Source of the DNA: Flavobacterium terrisoli
Lineage (GTDB): Bacteria; Bacteroidota; Bacteroidia; Flavobacteriales; Flavobacteriaceae
Direction of reading: 5' to 3'
Length of the DNA: 64,000 nucleotides
Assembly: GCF_030167905.1 (NCBI RefSeq)
Contig: NZ_JARGNA010000002.1
Span: forward strand, 1 to 64,000
The notes under the pieces were generated by a model. The model was not told the origin of the DNA. It ran no database searches and saw only the letters and a list, made by a program, of their open reading frames with translations. Of this stretch, positions 16,629 through 24,339 are shown piece after piece. A program made the translations under genes and the position numbers. Each line of letters opens with the position of its first letter. Within the stretch, counting starts at the first letter, position 1.

Positions 16629-17819
16629 TTAGCCTTTATAAATTTGATTTTCCAATTGTTTTAACTCATTCTGTTCGTCATAAGACAAGTTCAGGTTGAT
16701 GATATTCTCCTGCATTTCATTTAAATATTTTTCAGCATCAGCTTTTTTACCTAACGCCAAATGAAGTCGGATTAAATTGAAGTAAACAAACTCAGCGATT
16801 TTCTCATTGAAGTCGGCTTTCTTGTCTTTGTAAACCACTTTGGTCAAAGTATCTTTCCAAATATCGATTCCTTTTTGCATTCCGGTCATTCCGGCTGCTG
16901 TCATTTGTGGATTTGAAGGATTTAATTTTCTAAGATTCGTCGCTACATAAACAGAGGCTTTTTCTAAGTCATCATATTTGCCTTTGTTCTTAACACTGCT
17001 TAATTTAACTACAGCTTTAATCGATTGGTACCCGAAATTGTCATTCAAAAACTGGTTGATAAAAGCCATCACTTTGGTCAAATGATTCTTTTCTTCCAAT
17101 GGTTTGTTGATATTGTTTGATGGTGCCGAACTCAAAAACTTAAAGTCTTTAAAGAACACACTGTTGATTTTTTCTACACCATTAACCTTCACCACAATTT
17201 TTGTTGGTTGGTTGGCAAATGTTTGTCCGGCGTTATCCTGAAAATTAACTTTTTGGATATCAACCGTAACATCAACATAATTGCCTTCGCGTGAAAATCC
17301 TTCAATATTGATTTGGGAAGCCAATACATTGTTGTCCACAATAATGTAGTTGTTTAAGTTTGGCTCTCGGTAAACCGGCTCTGATGGTTTTACATAGCCT
17401 GGTTTTGTTGGCGTAACCAATTTCGGGTTTTTCCCCTGTTCGGTCATGGTCAAACGCTCCAATACGTTTAGTTTTTTGAATTCAGCCGATTCCAATTCGA
17501 ATTTCTCTTTGGCTTTGGCCACTTCAACATCATAATCCTTTAGTCTTTGCTGAAACTCTTTTTCACTATCCGCTAATACTTTGGCGTAGTTTTTTTGTTC
17601 CGCCTGAAAGTCAAGCTTTGATTGCTTTACTACATCGTCGGCCGTAAGATTGTAAGGTGAAGTAACGGTTACTCTAAATTGTCTGTTGGCTTCATCAATC
17701 GCCGTTTTTGGCGCTTTCAACATTTGGAACTCCACCATTTCAGAAGAAATGCTTTGGGCATAACAGCTAAGTGACATCATGGCTACACTTAACAGGAAAT
17801 AAATTTTAGAAAATTTCAT
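16629..17819 (-). CDS. Secreted protein of unknown function with coiled-coil N-terminal region
   Basis: 396 residues. A signal peptide (IYFLLSVAMMSLSCYAQS) is followed by a charged, probably coiled-coil segment (~60-135) rich in Lys, Glu and Ala, then a proline-rich link (TPTKPGYVKPSEPVYREP, ~140-157), a beta-rich region and a C-terminal helical stretch that reads like TPR-type helices (KKADAEKYLNEMQENIINLN). No known family. First gene of the operon with the 483-residue secreted protein, driven by a box at 17836-17843. Confidence 0.6.
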   Translation of the reverse strand: MKFSKIYFLLSVAMMSLSCYAQSISSEMVEFQMLKAPKTAIDEANRQFRVTVTSPYNLTADDVVKQSKLDFQAEQKNYAKVLADSEKEFQQRLKDYDVEVAKAKEKFELESAEFKKLNVLERLTMTEQGKNPKLVTPTKPGYVKPSEPVYREPNLNNYIIVDNNVLASQINIEGFSREGNYVDVTVDIQKVNFQDNAGQTFANQPTKIVVKVNGVEKINSVFFKDFKFLSSAPSNNINKPLEEKNHLTKVMAFINQFLNDNFGYQSIKAVVKLSSVKNKGKYDDLEKASVYVATNLRKLNPSNPQMTAAGMTGMQKGIDIWKDTLTKVVYKDKKADFNEKIAEFVYFNLIRLHLALGKKADAEKYLNEMQENIINLNLSYDEQNELKQLENQIYKG

Positions 17820-17835
17820 ATACTATAATTTTCGG

Positions 17836-17843
17836 CAAACTTA
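17836..17843 (-). promoter_or_regulatory. Candidate -7 box (TAAGTTTG)
   Basis: A perfect minus-strand TAnnTTTG box 17 bp upstream of the ATG at 17819. Predicted transcription start is near 17830, giving a very short leader for the two-gene secreted-protein operon. Confidence 0.5.
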
Positions 17844-17912
17844 AATATTTTATTCTACCGATTGATATTTAATAAGTTAAATTCCGGTGATGGCCTTGAA
17901 TCATAGAAATAA

Positions 17913-17946
17913 AAAACCCTGAATAGAGGTTCAGGGTTTTTCGTGT
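17913..17946. terminator. Rho-independent terminator
   Basis: Perfect 11-bp stem AAAACCCTGAA / TTCAGGGTTTT with loop TAGAGG. It lies just past the end of the minus-strand lipoprotein gene (17976-18545) and before the next minus-strand promoter. Confidence 0.8.
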
Positions 17947-17975
17947 TTATTGTAAATTGCTGTTAGCGGTAGTTT

Positions 17976-18545
17976 TTATTCCTCGCATTTAGGAAAGAAA
18001 ACTTTTTCAGGATCAACATTCTTTTTAGCTTTATAATTTCTAATAATTTCTTCCTCTATCATTTTGCCATCAAAACAATTAATTTCCGTTGGATTGTCAT
18101 TACAAAAAGCAAAGTTATAAGAAGGAATACAACACGTTCTATTACTGGTTTCAATTTTCACAATATTCTTTTTTAGTAAATCTTTTAAACCACTTTGATG
18201 TTTTTTATGTGTTAATGGCTTGTCATATTCATAAAAGATAATATTCACCCCATCAATAGATTTGTAGAGGTATTCATTTTCGATGTAAAATGGAATACAA
18301 GAAGGCGTTAATGAGATTATTGTATTCTTGTCCATGTTTCTCTTTGTACAAATGAGGAGTTTTTGATCTTTAAACTTTTTGATAGAATCTCTGATGTTTT
18401 TCGAATGATAAACAAAATCAGAAAGAGATTCTAAACTATCAATTTTCAGAGTTTCTTTTGTTTCGGATTTGTTACATGCAAAAATAGACAGCAAAACTAT
18501 CGTTAATAAAATTCGAATGGTGTATTTTTTTGCATTATGTGTCAT
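17976..18545 (-). CDS. Lipoprotein of unknown function
   Basis: 189 residues. A lipoprotein signal (IRILLTIVLLSIFAC) places the lipid-bearing cysteine at residue 24. The mature part has several further cysteines (SNRTCCIPSYNFAFC and later CFDGK) that could form disulfides. More Lys/Ile/Asn-rich and AT-rich than its neighbours. No family recognised. It begins 18 bp after the stop of the phosphohexomutase gene and is probably co-transcribed with it, ending at the terminator at 17913-17946. Confidence 0.65.
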   Translation of the reverse strand: MTHNAKKYTIRILLTIVLLSIFACNKSETKETLKIDSLESLSDFVYHSKNIRDSIKKFKDQKLLICTKRNMDKNTIISLTPSCIPFYIENEYLYKSIDGVNIIFYEYDKPLTHKKHQSGLKDLLKKNIVKIETSNRTCCIPSYNFAFCNDNPTEINCFDGKMIEEEIIRNYKAKKNVDPEKVFFPKCEE

Positions 18546-18563
18546 GAAAATTATCGCTAAATT

Positions 18564-19952
18564 TTAAATCCCAGCCACAGCCTTAATCTCGTCAATAATC
18601 CTCAAAGCCAATGTATCGGCTTCAGCCTGAGTTGGTGCTTCGGTATAAATACGGATAATTGGTTCGGTATTCGATTTGCGCAAATGAACCCATTCCGTTG
18701 GGAAATCTATTTTCACACCGTCAATCGTAGAGATATTTTCATTTTTGTATTTCTCGGTCATGGCTACCAAAATCGCATCAACGTCAATTTGTGGTGTCAG
18801 TTCGATTTTGTTTTTACTCATATAATACTGCGGATAGGAAGCTCTCAATTCGGCTACCGTCATGTCTAAACTCGCCAAATGCGTCAGGAACAAAGCCACG
18901 CCCACCAAACTGTCACGACCATAATGCGACTCCGGATAAATGATACCGCCGTTGCCTTCGCCACCGATAATCGCATTGGAGGATTTCATCAATTCGACTA
19001 CATTCACTTCACCCACAGCGCTCGCTTGGTAACTTCCGTTGTGCTTTTCGGTAATATCACGCAACGCACGCGAAGACGACATATTGGAAACCGTATTGCC
19101 CGGTGTTTTACTCAAGACATAATCGGCACAAGCCACCAAAGTATATTCTTCGCCAAACATTTCGCCATCATTGGAAATAAAAGCCAATCGGTCCACATCA
19201 GGATCAACCACAATTCCGAAATCGGCTTTTTCTTCAACCACCAATTTACAGATGTCGCCCAAATGTTCTTTCAATGGTTCCGGATTATGCGGAAAATGAC
19301 CGTTTGGTTCGCAGTATAATTTCACACACTCCACGCCCATTTGTTCCAATAGCTTCGGGATAATAATGCCACCCGAAGAATTGACTCCATCAACCACCAC
19401 TTTGAATTTTCTTTTGGCAACGGCTTCGGCATCCACCAAAGGCAATTCCAAAACCTCATCGATATGAATATCCATATAAGCATCATTCACCGTGATTTCG
19501 CCCAAACTGTCCACGTCCGAAAAATCAAAGGCTTCGGCTTCGGCTATTTCTAAAATCTTAGCGCCATCAGCACCGTTTAAAAACTCCCCTTTAGCATTCA
19601 GCAACTTCAAGGCATTCCATTGTTTCGGATTGTGTGAAGCGGTTAAAATGATTCCGCCATCGGCTTGTTCCAATGGCACGGCGATTTCTACCGTCGGTGT
19701 CGTTGACAAACCCAAATCAATCACATCAATCCCTAATCCGATTAAGGTGTTTACAACCAAATTGTGAATCATCGGTCCAGATATTCTGGCATCACGACCG
19801 ATAACCACTTTCAACTTGTCTTTTTGTATGTTGTTCTTCAGGAAAGTACCATAAGCCGAAGCAAATTTCACGGCATCAACCGGTGTTAGATTGTCACCTA
19901 CTTTACCGCCAATAGTACCGCGAATTCCTGATATTGATTTGATTAAAGTCAT
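18564..19952 (-). CDS. glmM: Phosphoglucosamine mutase
   Basis: 462 residues from ATG at 19952 (MTLIKSISGIRGTIGG), the conserved N-terminus of the family; a frame from 19985 would add 11 non-conserved residues. The phosphoserine active site is TASHNPKQWNALK with S106. The metal-binding loop is DPDVDRLAFI and the sugar loop GGEGNGGIIYPE. C-terminal phosphate-binding residues are RKSNTEPIIRIYTEA. The enzyme interconverts glucosamine-6-phosphate and glucosamine-1-phosphate for peptidoglycan and LPS precursors. A related phosphomannomutase/phosphoglucomutase activity cannot be excluded, but GEGNGG favours GlmM-type. Confidence 0.85.
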   Translation of the reverse strand: MTLIKSISGIRGTIGGKVGDNLTPVDAVKFASAYGTFLKNNIQKDKLKVVIGRDARISGPMIHNLVVNTLIGLGIDVIDLGLSTTPTVEIAVPLEQADGGIILTASHNPKQWNALKLLNAKGEFLNGADGAKILEIAEAEAFDFSDVDSLGEITVNDAYMDIHIDEVLELPLVDAEAVAKRKFKVVVDGVNSSGGIIIPKLLEQMGVECVKLYCEPNGHFPHNPEPLKEHLGDICKLVVEEKADFGIVVDPDVDRLAFISNDGEMFGEEYTLVACADYVLSKTPGNTVSNMSSSRALRDITEKHNGSYQASAVGEVNVVELMKSSNAIIGGEGNGGIIYPESHYGRDSLVGVALFLTHLASLDMTVAELRASYPQYYMSKNKIELTPQIDVDAILVAMTEKYKNENISTIDGVKIDFPTEWVHLRKSNTEPIIRIYTEAPTQAEADTLALRIIDEIKAVAGI

Positions 19953-20029
19953 TACTTTGTATTTTGAGTTTTGACCCGAGTGCAAAGCACGAAATGGTCG
20001 TTAGACAATTATAAATTTTTAAATGTTTA

Positions 20030-20037
20030 CAAATATA
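20030..20037 (-). promoter_or_regulatory. Candidate -7 box (TATATTTG)
   Basis: A perfect minus-strand TAnnTTTG box about 78 bp upstream of the glmM ATG. It would give a leader of about 70 nt. Confidence 0.5.
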
Positions 20038-20105
20038 AAGAATGGCATTTTTCAATTCTAATTTAAAATTCAAAATTTCTAATTTAAAATTCCTAAATTA
20101 GGCAC

Positions 20106-20696
20106 ATGAACTTCTTAGCCCACATCTATCTTTCCGGCGACAACGATTTGCTGAAAATCGGGAATTTTATGGCGGACAGCATTCGTGGGCATCATTATGA
20201 AGATTATCCAACCGAAATCAGAAAAGGAATCCTACTCCATCGTTCCATCGACAGTTTTACCGATATGCATCCCATTTACAGGCAGAGCAAACACCGACTG
20301 CACGAGAAGTATGGACATTATTCGGGTGTGATTATGGATATTTTCTACGACCATTTTTTGGCCAAAAACTGGAAAACCTATTCTGATATTCCATTAGAGA
20401 CTTATGCCGAAGATTTTTATCTTTTGCTCAAAGACCAATACGACGTCTTAACCGAAAGAGCCAAAGGCATGATGCCTTATATGATTGGACGCAATTGGTT
20501 GGTAAGTTATGCCACGATTGAAGGTTTGGAAATGATTATGTTCCAAATGGATTACCGCACCAAACACCGCGTTGCCATGGATGAATCCATAGTCGAATTA
20601 AAACAATACTACACCGAATTTGAAAACGAATTCACTTTGTTTTTTGAGGAATTGCGCCAACATTGTCAAGAAAAATTAAAAGAGTTAAATGGTTAA
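20106..20696 (+). CDS. Acyl carrier protein phosphodiesterase
   Basis: 196 residues. MNFLAHIYLSGDNDLLKIGNFMAD with GILLHRSIDSFTDMHP and IMDIFYDHFLAKNW are the metal-binding HD-like motifs of AcpH (DUF479), which removes the 4'-phosphopantetheine arm from holo-ACP. Cytoplasmic and of normal family length. It precedes the gamma-glutamyltransferase gene by 33 bp, with a copy of a dispersed repeat in between. Confidence 0.85.
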   Translation: MNFLAHIYLSGDNDLLKIGNFMADSIRGHHYEDYPTEIRKGILLHRSIDSFTDMHPIYRQSKHRLHEKYGHYSGVIMDIFYDHFLAKNWKTYSDIPLETYAEDFYLLLKDQYDVLTERAKGMMPYMIGRNWLVSYATIEGLEMIMFQMDYRTKHRVAMDESIVELKQYYTEFENEFTLFFEELRQHCQEKLKELNG

Positions 20697-20720
20697 AGCC
20701 ACGAATGCACGAATGATTTT
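20697..20720. repeat. Short flavobacterial intergenic repeat, copy 2
   Basis: AGCCACGAATGCACGAATG and following bases are the reverse complement of the repeat at 7537-7557 with two mismatches. It lies just after the acpH stop codon and 10 bp before the next gene. Confidence 0.65.
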
Positions 20721-20729
20721 TATAATTTT

Positions 20730-22397
20730 ATGAAAAAGATCTCCTTATTACTTTTACTGATTTCCAATTTCATTTTTGCCCAACAAGGCCTAATCGCCGA
20801 AAAAGCGATGGTCGTTTCCGCACGCGAAGAAGCTTCAAGAATTGGCGTCGATATTTTAAAAAAAGGCGGCAATGCCTTTGACGCTATGATTGCAACCCAA
20901 CTGGCATTAGCCGTGGCGTATCCATATGCCGGAAACATTTCCGGTGATGGATTTATGGTGTATCGCAAAAACAGTGGTGAAATTGGTTCCTTGGACTATC
21001 GCGAAAAAGCACCGGCAAAAGCCACCAAAAACATGTACCAGGACAAAAACGGTAATGTGATTCCGAATCTCAGTACCGATGGCGCTCTGTCTGTAGGCAT
21101 TCCCGGAACCATAGCAGGAATTTATGAAATACATCAAAAGTTTGGCAAATTGCCTTTGGCGGCTTTATTCGAACCTTCTATCGCTTTGGCTAAGAAAGGC
21201 ATAGTGGTTACCGCAAAAGAAAAAGTAAAACTCGATGAATACCGTTCGGTAATCGTAAAAATAAGCGGTGACAAAACCTTATACAACAAGACTTTTAATG
21301 TGGGTGACACGATTAAATATTTCGCTTTAGCCCAAACTTTAGAACAAATCCTGAAAAACGGACGCGACGAATTTTACAAAGGCAAAATAGCCAAAAAAAT
21401 GGTGTCTTTTATCCAACAAAAAGGCGGTATTGTTTCGATGAAAGATTTAGCCGATTACAAAGTCGTTTGGCGCGATCCAATTGCTTTTCAGCACAAGGAA
21501 CTAAGCATCATTACTATGGCACCGCCAAGCAGCGGCGGAATTACATTGGCTCAAATCATGAAAATGATTGATCCTTATTCGCTCCCTTTTTACGGTCACA
21601 ATTCCGAGTTGTACATCCAGTTATTGGTCGAAGCAGAACGCCGGGCTTATGCCGACAGAAACTATTTTCTTGGCGATCCCGATTTTGTCAAAATCCCGAA
21701 AAAGAAATTATTAAGCGGAACTTATCTCAAAGACCGAATGAACAATTTTTCTTTTGAATCAGCCACCAAATCGGCGGATGTCAGCCATGGTGAAATTACC
21801 GTTTACGAAAGCGATGAAACCACACACTTTTCCATTGTTGATGCGGAAGGTAACGCTGTTTCGACAACCACAACACTCAATGGCGCCTATGGTTCCAAGT
21901 TGTATTGTGACGAATTGGGATTCTTTTTGAACAACCAAATGGACGACTTCTCCTCCAAACCCGGCGTTCCGAACTATTACGGATTGGTTGGTGCCGAAGC
22001 CAACAGCATTGCGCCACAAAAAAGAATGCTGAGTTCGATGACACCAACGATAGTAGAGAAAAACGGCAAACTGTTTATGCTGCTTGGTTCACCGGGCGGT
22101 TCGATGATTATTACTTCCGTCTTGCAAACGATACTCAATGTCACCGAATTTGATATGAATATACAGGAAGCCGTTAATGCACCACGATTCCACCACCAAT
22201 GACTGCCGGATGAAATTCAGTTTGAACCCGGAAAATTTGACCCATTGATCTTAGAAAATTTAGCCAGGAAAGGCTATAAAATCAATGAAAAAGTCGCCCC
22301 GGTTATCGGTAAAGTAGATGCGATTTTGGTTTTACCCGATGGCAAACTAGAAGGTGGAGCCGATTTCAGAGGAGATGATAAAGCGGTTGGATATTAA
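20730..22397 (+). pseudogene. Gamma-glutamyltransferase interrupted by an in-frame TGA
   Basis: The frame gives 490 residues to a TGA at 22200-22202; translation past it, in the same frame, continues with a family-like C-terminus of 64 residues ([15 protein letters not shown] to DDKAVGY) and a normal TAA at 22395-22397. The expected codon at the stop is TGG (the conserved H-H-Q-W-L-P-D), so a single G-to-A change explains it. The N-terminus is a signal peptide (MKKISLLLLLISNFIFAQQ). The processing/nucleophile Thr is T364 in DETTHFS, and GSPGGSMIITSV is the oxyanion motif. The intact enzyme would hydrolyse periplasmic glutathione and gamma-glutamyl peptides. The truncated product lacks C-terminal strands of the small subunit and may be inactive; a sequencing error is possible. 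Confidence 0.85.
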
Positions 22398-22438
22398 AAT
22401 TTAGAGCACTATATTAGCCATTCTAAAGTTTGTGATCA

Positions 22439-24259
22439 ATGCCGGCGAACAAAGCTTCCTTTTTTAAAATTGTTTTCAGAAGTATTTTCAGAAGAGCCGA
22501 AAACCTGGTTTTCCTTCTGAAAGACAAATTGAGCGAAAGAAACTTTATCTATTTTGCCTGCGTAGTCGTGGCCATCACTTGTTCGTTTGCCGTAATTATC
22601 CTGAAGAGTTTTGCCCACAATATCTTCCTTTGGGCCAATGAAATCAACGGTTTCTTAAAGCTACCCTATATTAACAGTTTATTGCCGATTGCCGGAATTT
22701 TGCTGACTGTTTTTGTCGTTAGGAATTTCCTCAACAACGAAATAGAAAAAGGCAGTTCCAAAGTCCTCTATGCCGTCGCCAGAAAAGGCGGCATCATGCC
22801 CAAAAAGCAAATGTATGCCCAAATCATAACGAGTTCACTAACTGTTGGCCTCGGTGGTTCTGCCGGTTTGGAAAGCCCGATTGTGATTACCGGTGCGGCT
22901 TTTGGTTCCAACTTTGCGCAGAAATACCATTTGTCCCAAAAAGACCGGATTTTGCTTTTGGCCTGTGGTGTCGCAGCCGGAATTGGTGCGGCCTTCAACG
23001 CTCCGATTGCCGGGGTTTTATTTGCCATCGAAGTAGTTCTAACGGATATTTCCATTTCTGCTTTTATCCCTATTATCATTTCAGCCGCAACCGGAGCGCT
23101 GGTTTCGACGGTTACATTAAGCGATGATGTCATTTTAAATTTCCAGCAAACACTCAAATTCGATTACCACAATACGCCATATTACATTTTACTTGGGGTT
23201 TTAGCCGGACTAACTTCGATTTATCATGCACGGAATTTCAGAAAAGTAGAGAAGTTCTTCGGTTCTTTTAAAAACAAAGGTTATCGCAGGGCTATATTCG
23301 GCGCTTTGCTTTTGGCCATCTTGATTTTCTTTTTCCCGACGCTTTTTGGAGAAGGTTATGAAAGTATCAAAACATTGGCTTCCAAAAACCCGGGCATTTT
23401 ATTAGACAATACCATGCTCGAACCATTCAAAAGCAGCGAATGGGTGTTGTTGGCTTTTATTGGTGCAACCATGTTGTTGAAAGCTTTCGCGACCGGACTG
23501 ACCTTAGGCAGCGGCGGAAATGGTGGCAACTTTGCGCCATCACTTTTTGTAGGTTCCTATCTGGGGTATTTTGTGGCCAAATCGATAAATCTTTTAAACT
23601 TTACGCATCATTTGCCGATAGCCAATTTTACCATTGTGGGCATGGCCGGAATCCTGAGTGGCTTGTTTCACGCACCGTTGACCGCCATTTTCCTTATCGT
23701 GGAAATTACCGGCGGTTATGATTTGATGGTACCGCTGATGATTGTGTCTTCGGTGAGTTTTGCAGTTTCAAAACAGTTTGAAAAGCATTCTATGGATGTC
23801 AAATCTTTGGCCGACAAAGGCGATGTATTTACGAGTGATAAGGATAAAAACATCCTGCAAAGCATCAATTTTTACAATTTGGTACAGCAAAACTATAAAA
23901 CCGTTACCCTTCAGGATTCAACCGGAAAAGTGGTGGAAATATTCTCGACAAGCGATCAAAAAATCATCCCGGTTATTGACGACACCAAATCATTGATCGG
24001 CATCATTGATTTTGAAGAAGTCAAGGCGTTTATCTTCAATCCGAACCATGTTAAATTCATGACGATGTCTGAAATCATGAGCCAACCCAAAGAACTCATC
24101 TTGTTTGAAGACAAACCCGAAAAAATAATGGCGATGTTTGAAACCTCTAAAGCAGCCATTTTACCGGTAATCCATAAAGGAAAATATTTTGGTTTCCTAT
24201 CCAAAATTGACGTGCTCGAAAGTTATCGCAAGCGGTTGAAAGAGATGATTATTGAGTAA
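22439..24259 (+). CDS. CLC-type chloride channel/antiporter with CBS domains
   Basis: 606 residues. About ten membrane helices span residues ~35-425, with GSAGLESPIVITGAAFGS near 140 (a variant of the GKEGP filter motif, with a glutamate in the middle), GIGAAFNAPIAGVLFAIEV and GSGGNGGNFAPSLFVG. The C-terminal ~470-600 contains two CBS-like regions (KIIPVIDDTKSLIGIIDFEEV and AAILPVIHKGKYFGFLSKIDVLE), which usually bind adenine nucleotides and gate the channel. It probably moves chloride or another halide across the inner membrane; the altered filter motif could change ion choice. Confidence 0.85.
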   Translation: MPANKASFFKIVFRSIFRRAENLVFLLKDKLSERNFIYFACVVVAITCSFAVIILKSFAHNIFLWANEINGFLKLPYINSLLPIAGILLTVFVVRNFLNNEIEKGSSKVLYAVARKGGIMPKKQMYAQIITSSLTVGLGGSAGLESPIVITGAAFGSNFAQKYHLSQKDRILLLACGVAAGIGAAFNAPIAGVLFAIEVVLTDISISAFIPIIISAATGALVSTVTLSDDVILNFQQTLKFDYHNTPYYILLGVLAGLTSIYHARNFRKVEKFFGSFKNKGYRRAIFGALLLAILIFFFPTLFGEGYESIKTLASKNPGILLDNTMLEPFKSSEWVLLAFIGATMLLKAFATGLTLGSGGNGGNFAPSLFVGSYLGYFVAKSINLLNFTHHLPIANFTIVGMAGILSGLFHAPLTAIFLIVEITGGYDLMVPLMIVSSVSFAVSKQFEKHSMDVKSLADKGDVFTSDKDKNILQSINFYNLVQQNYKTVTLQDSTGKVVEIFSTSDQKIIPVIDDTKSLIGIIDFEEVKAFIFNPNHVKFMTMSEIMSQPKELILFEDKPEKIMAMFETSKAAILPVIHKGKYFGFLSKIDVLESYRKRLKEMIIE

Positions 24260-24314
24260 TCAATTTTTAACAATAACTTCCTAACCTACTGTTTAAAAAT
24301 TGCTTCCAAAACAC

Positions 24315-24322
24315 TACCTTTG
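24315..24322 (+). promoter_or_regulatory. uvrA candidate -7 box (TACCTTTG)
   Basis: A perfect TAnnTTTG box 17 bp upstream of the uvrA ATG; the start would be near 24328. No SOS-type operator is recognisable, as expected where LexA is often absent. Confidence 0.55.
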
Positions 24323-24339
24323 CGTTTTGCTAAATTGCT

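Noticed and set aside
22200..22202. TGA read as selenocysteine or as a recoded codon
   Set aside because: The neighbours predict Trp, not Cys/Sec; no SECIS-like hairpin seen, and other genes here use TGG for Trp and TGA as stop.
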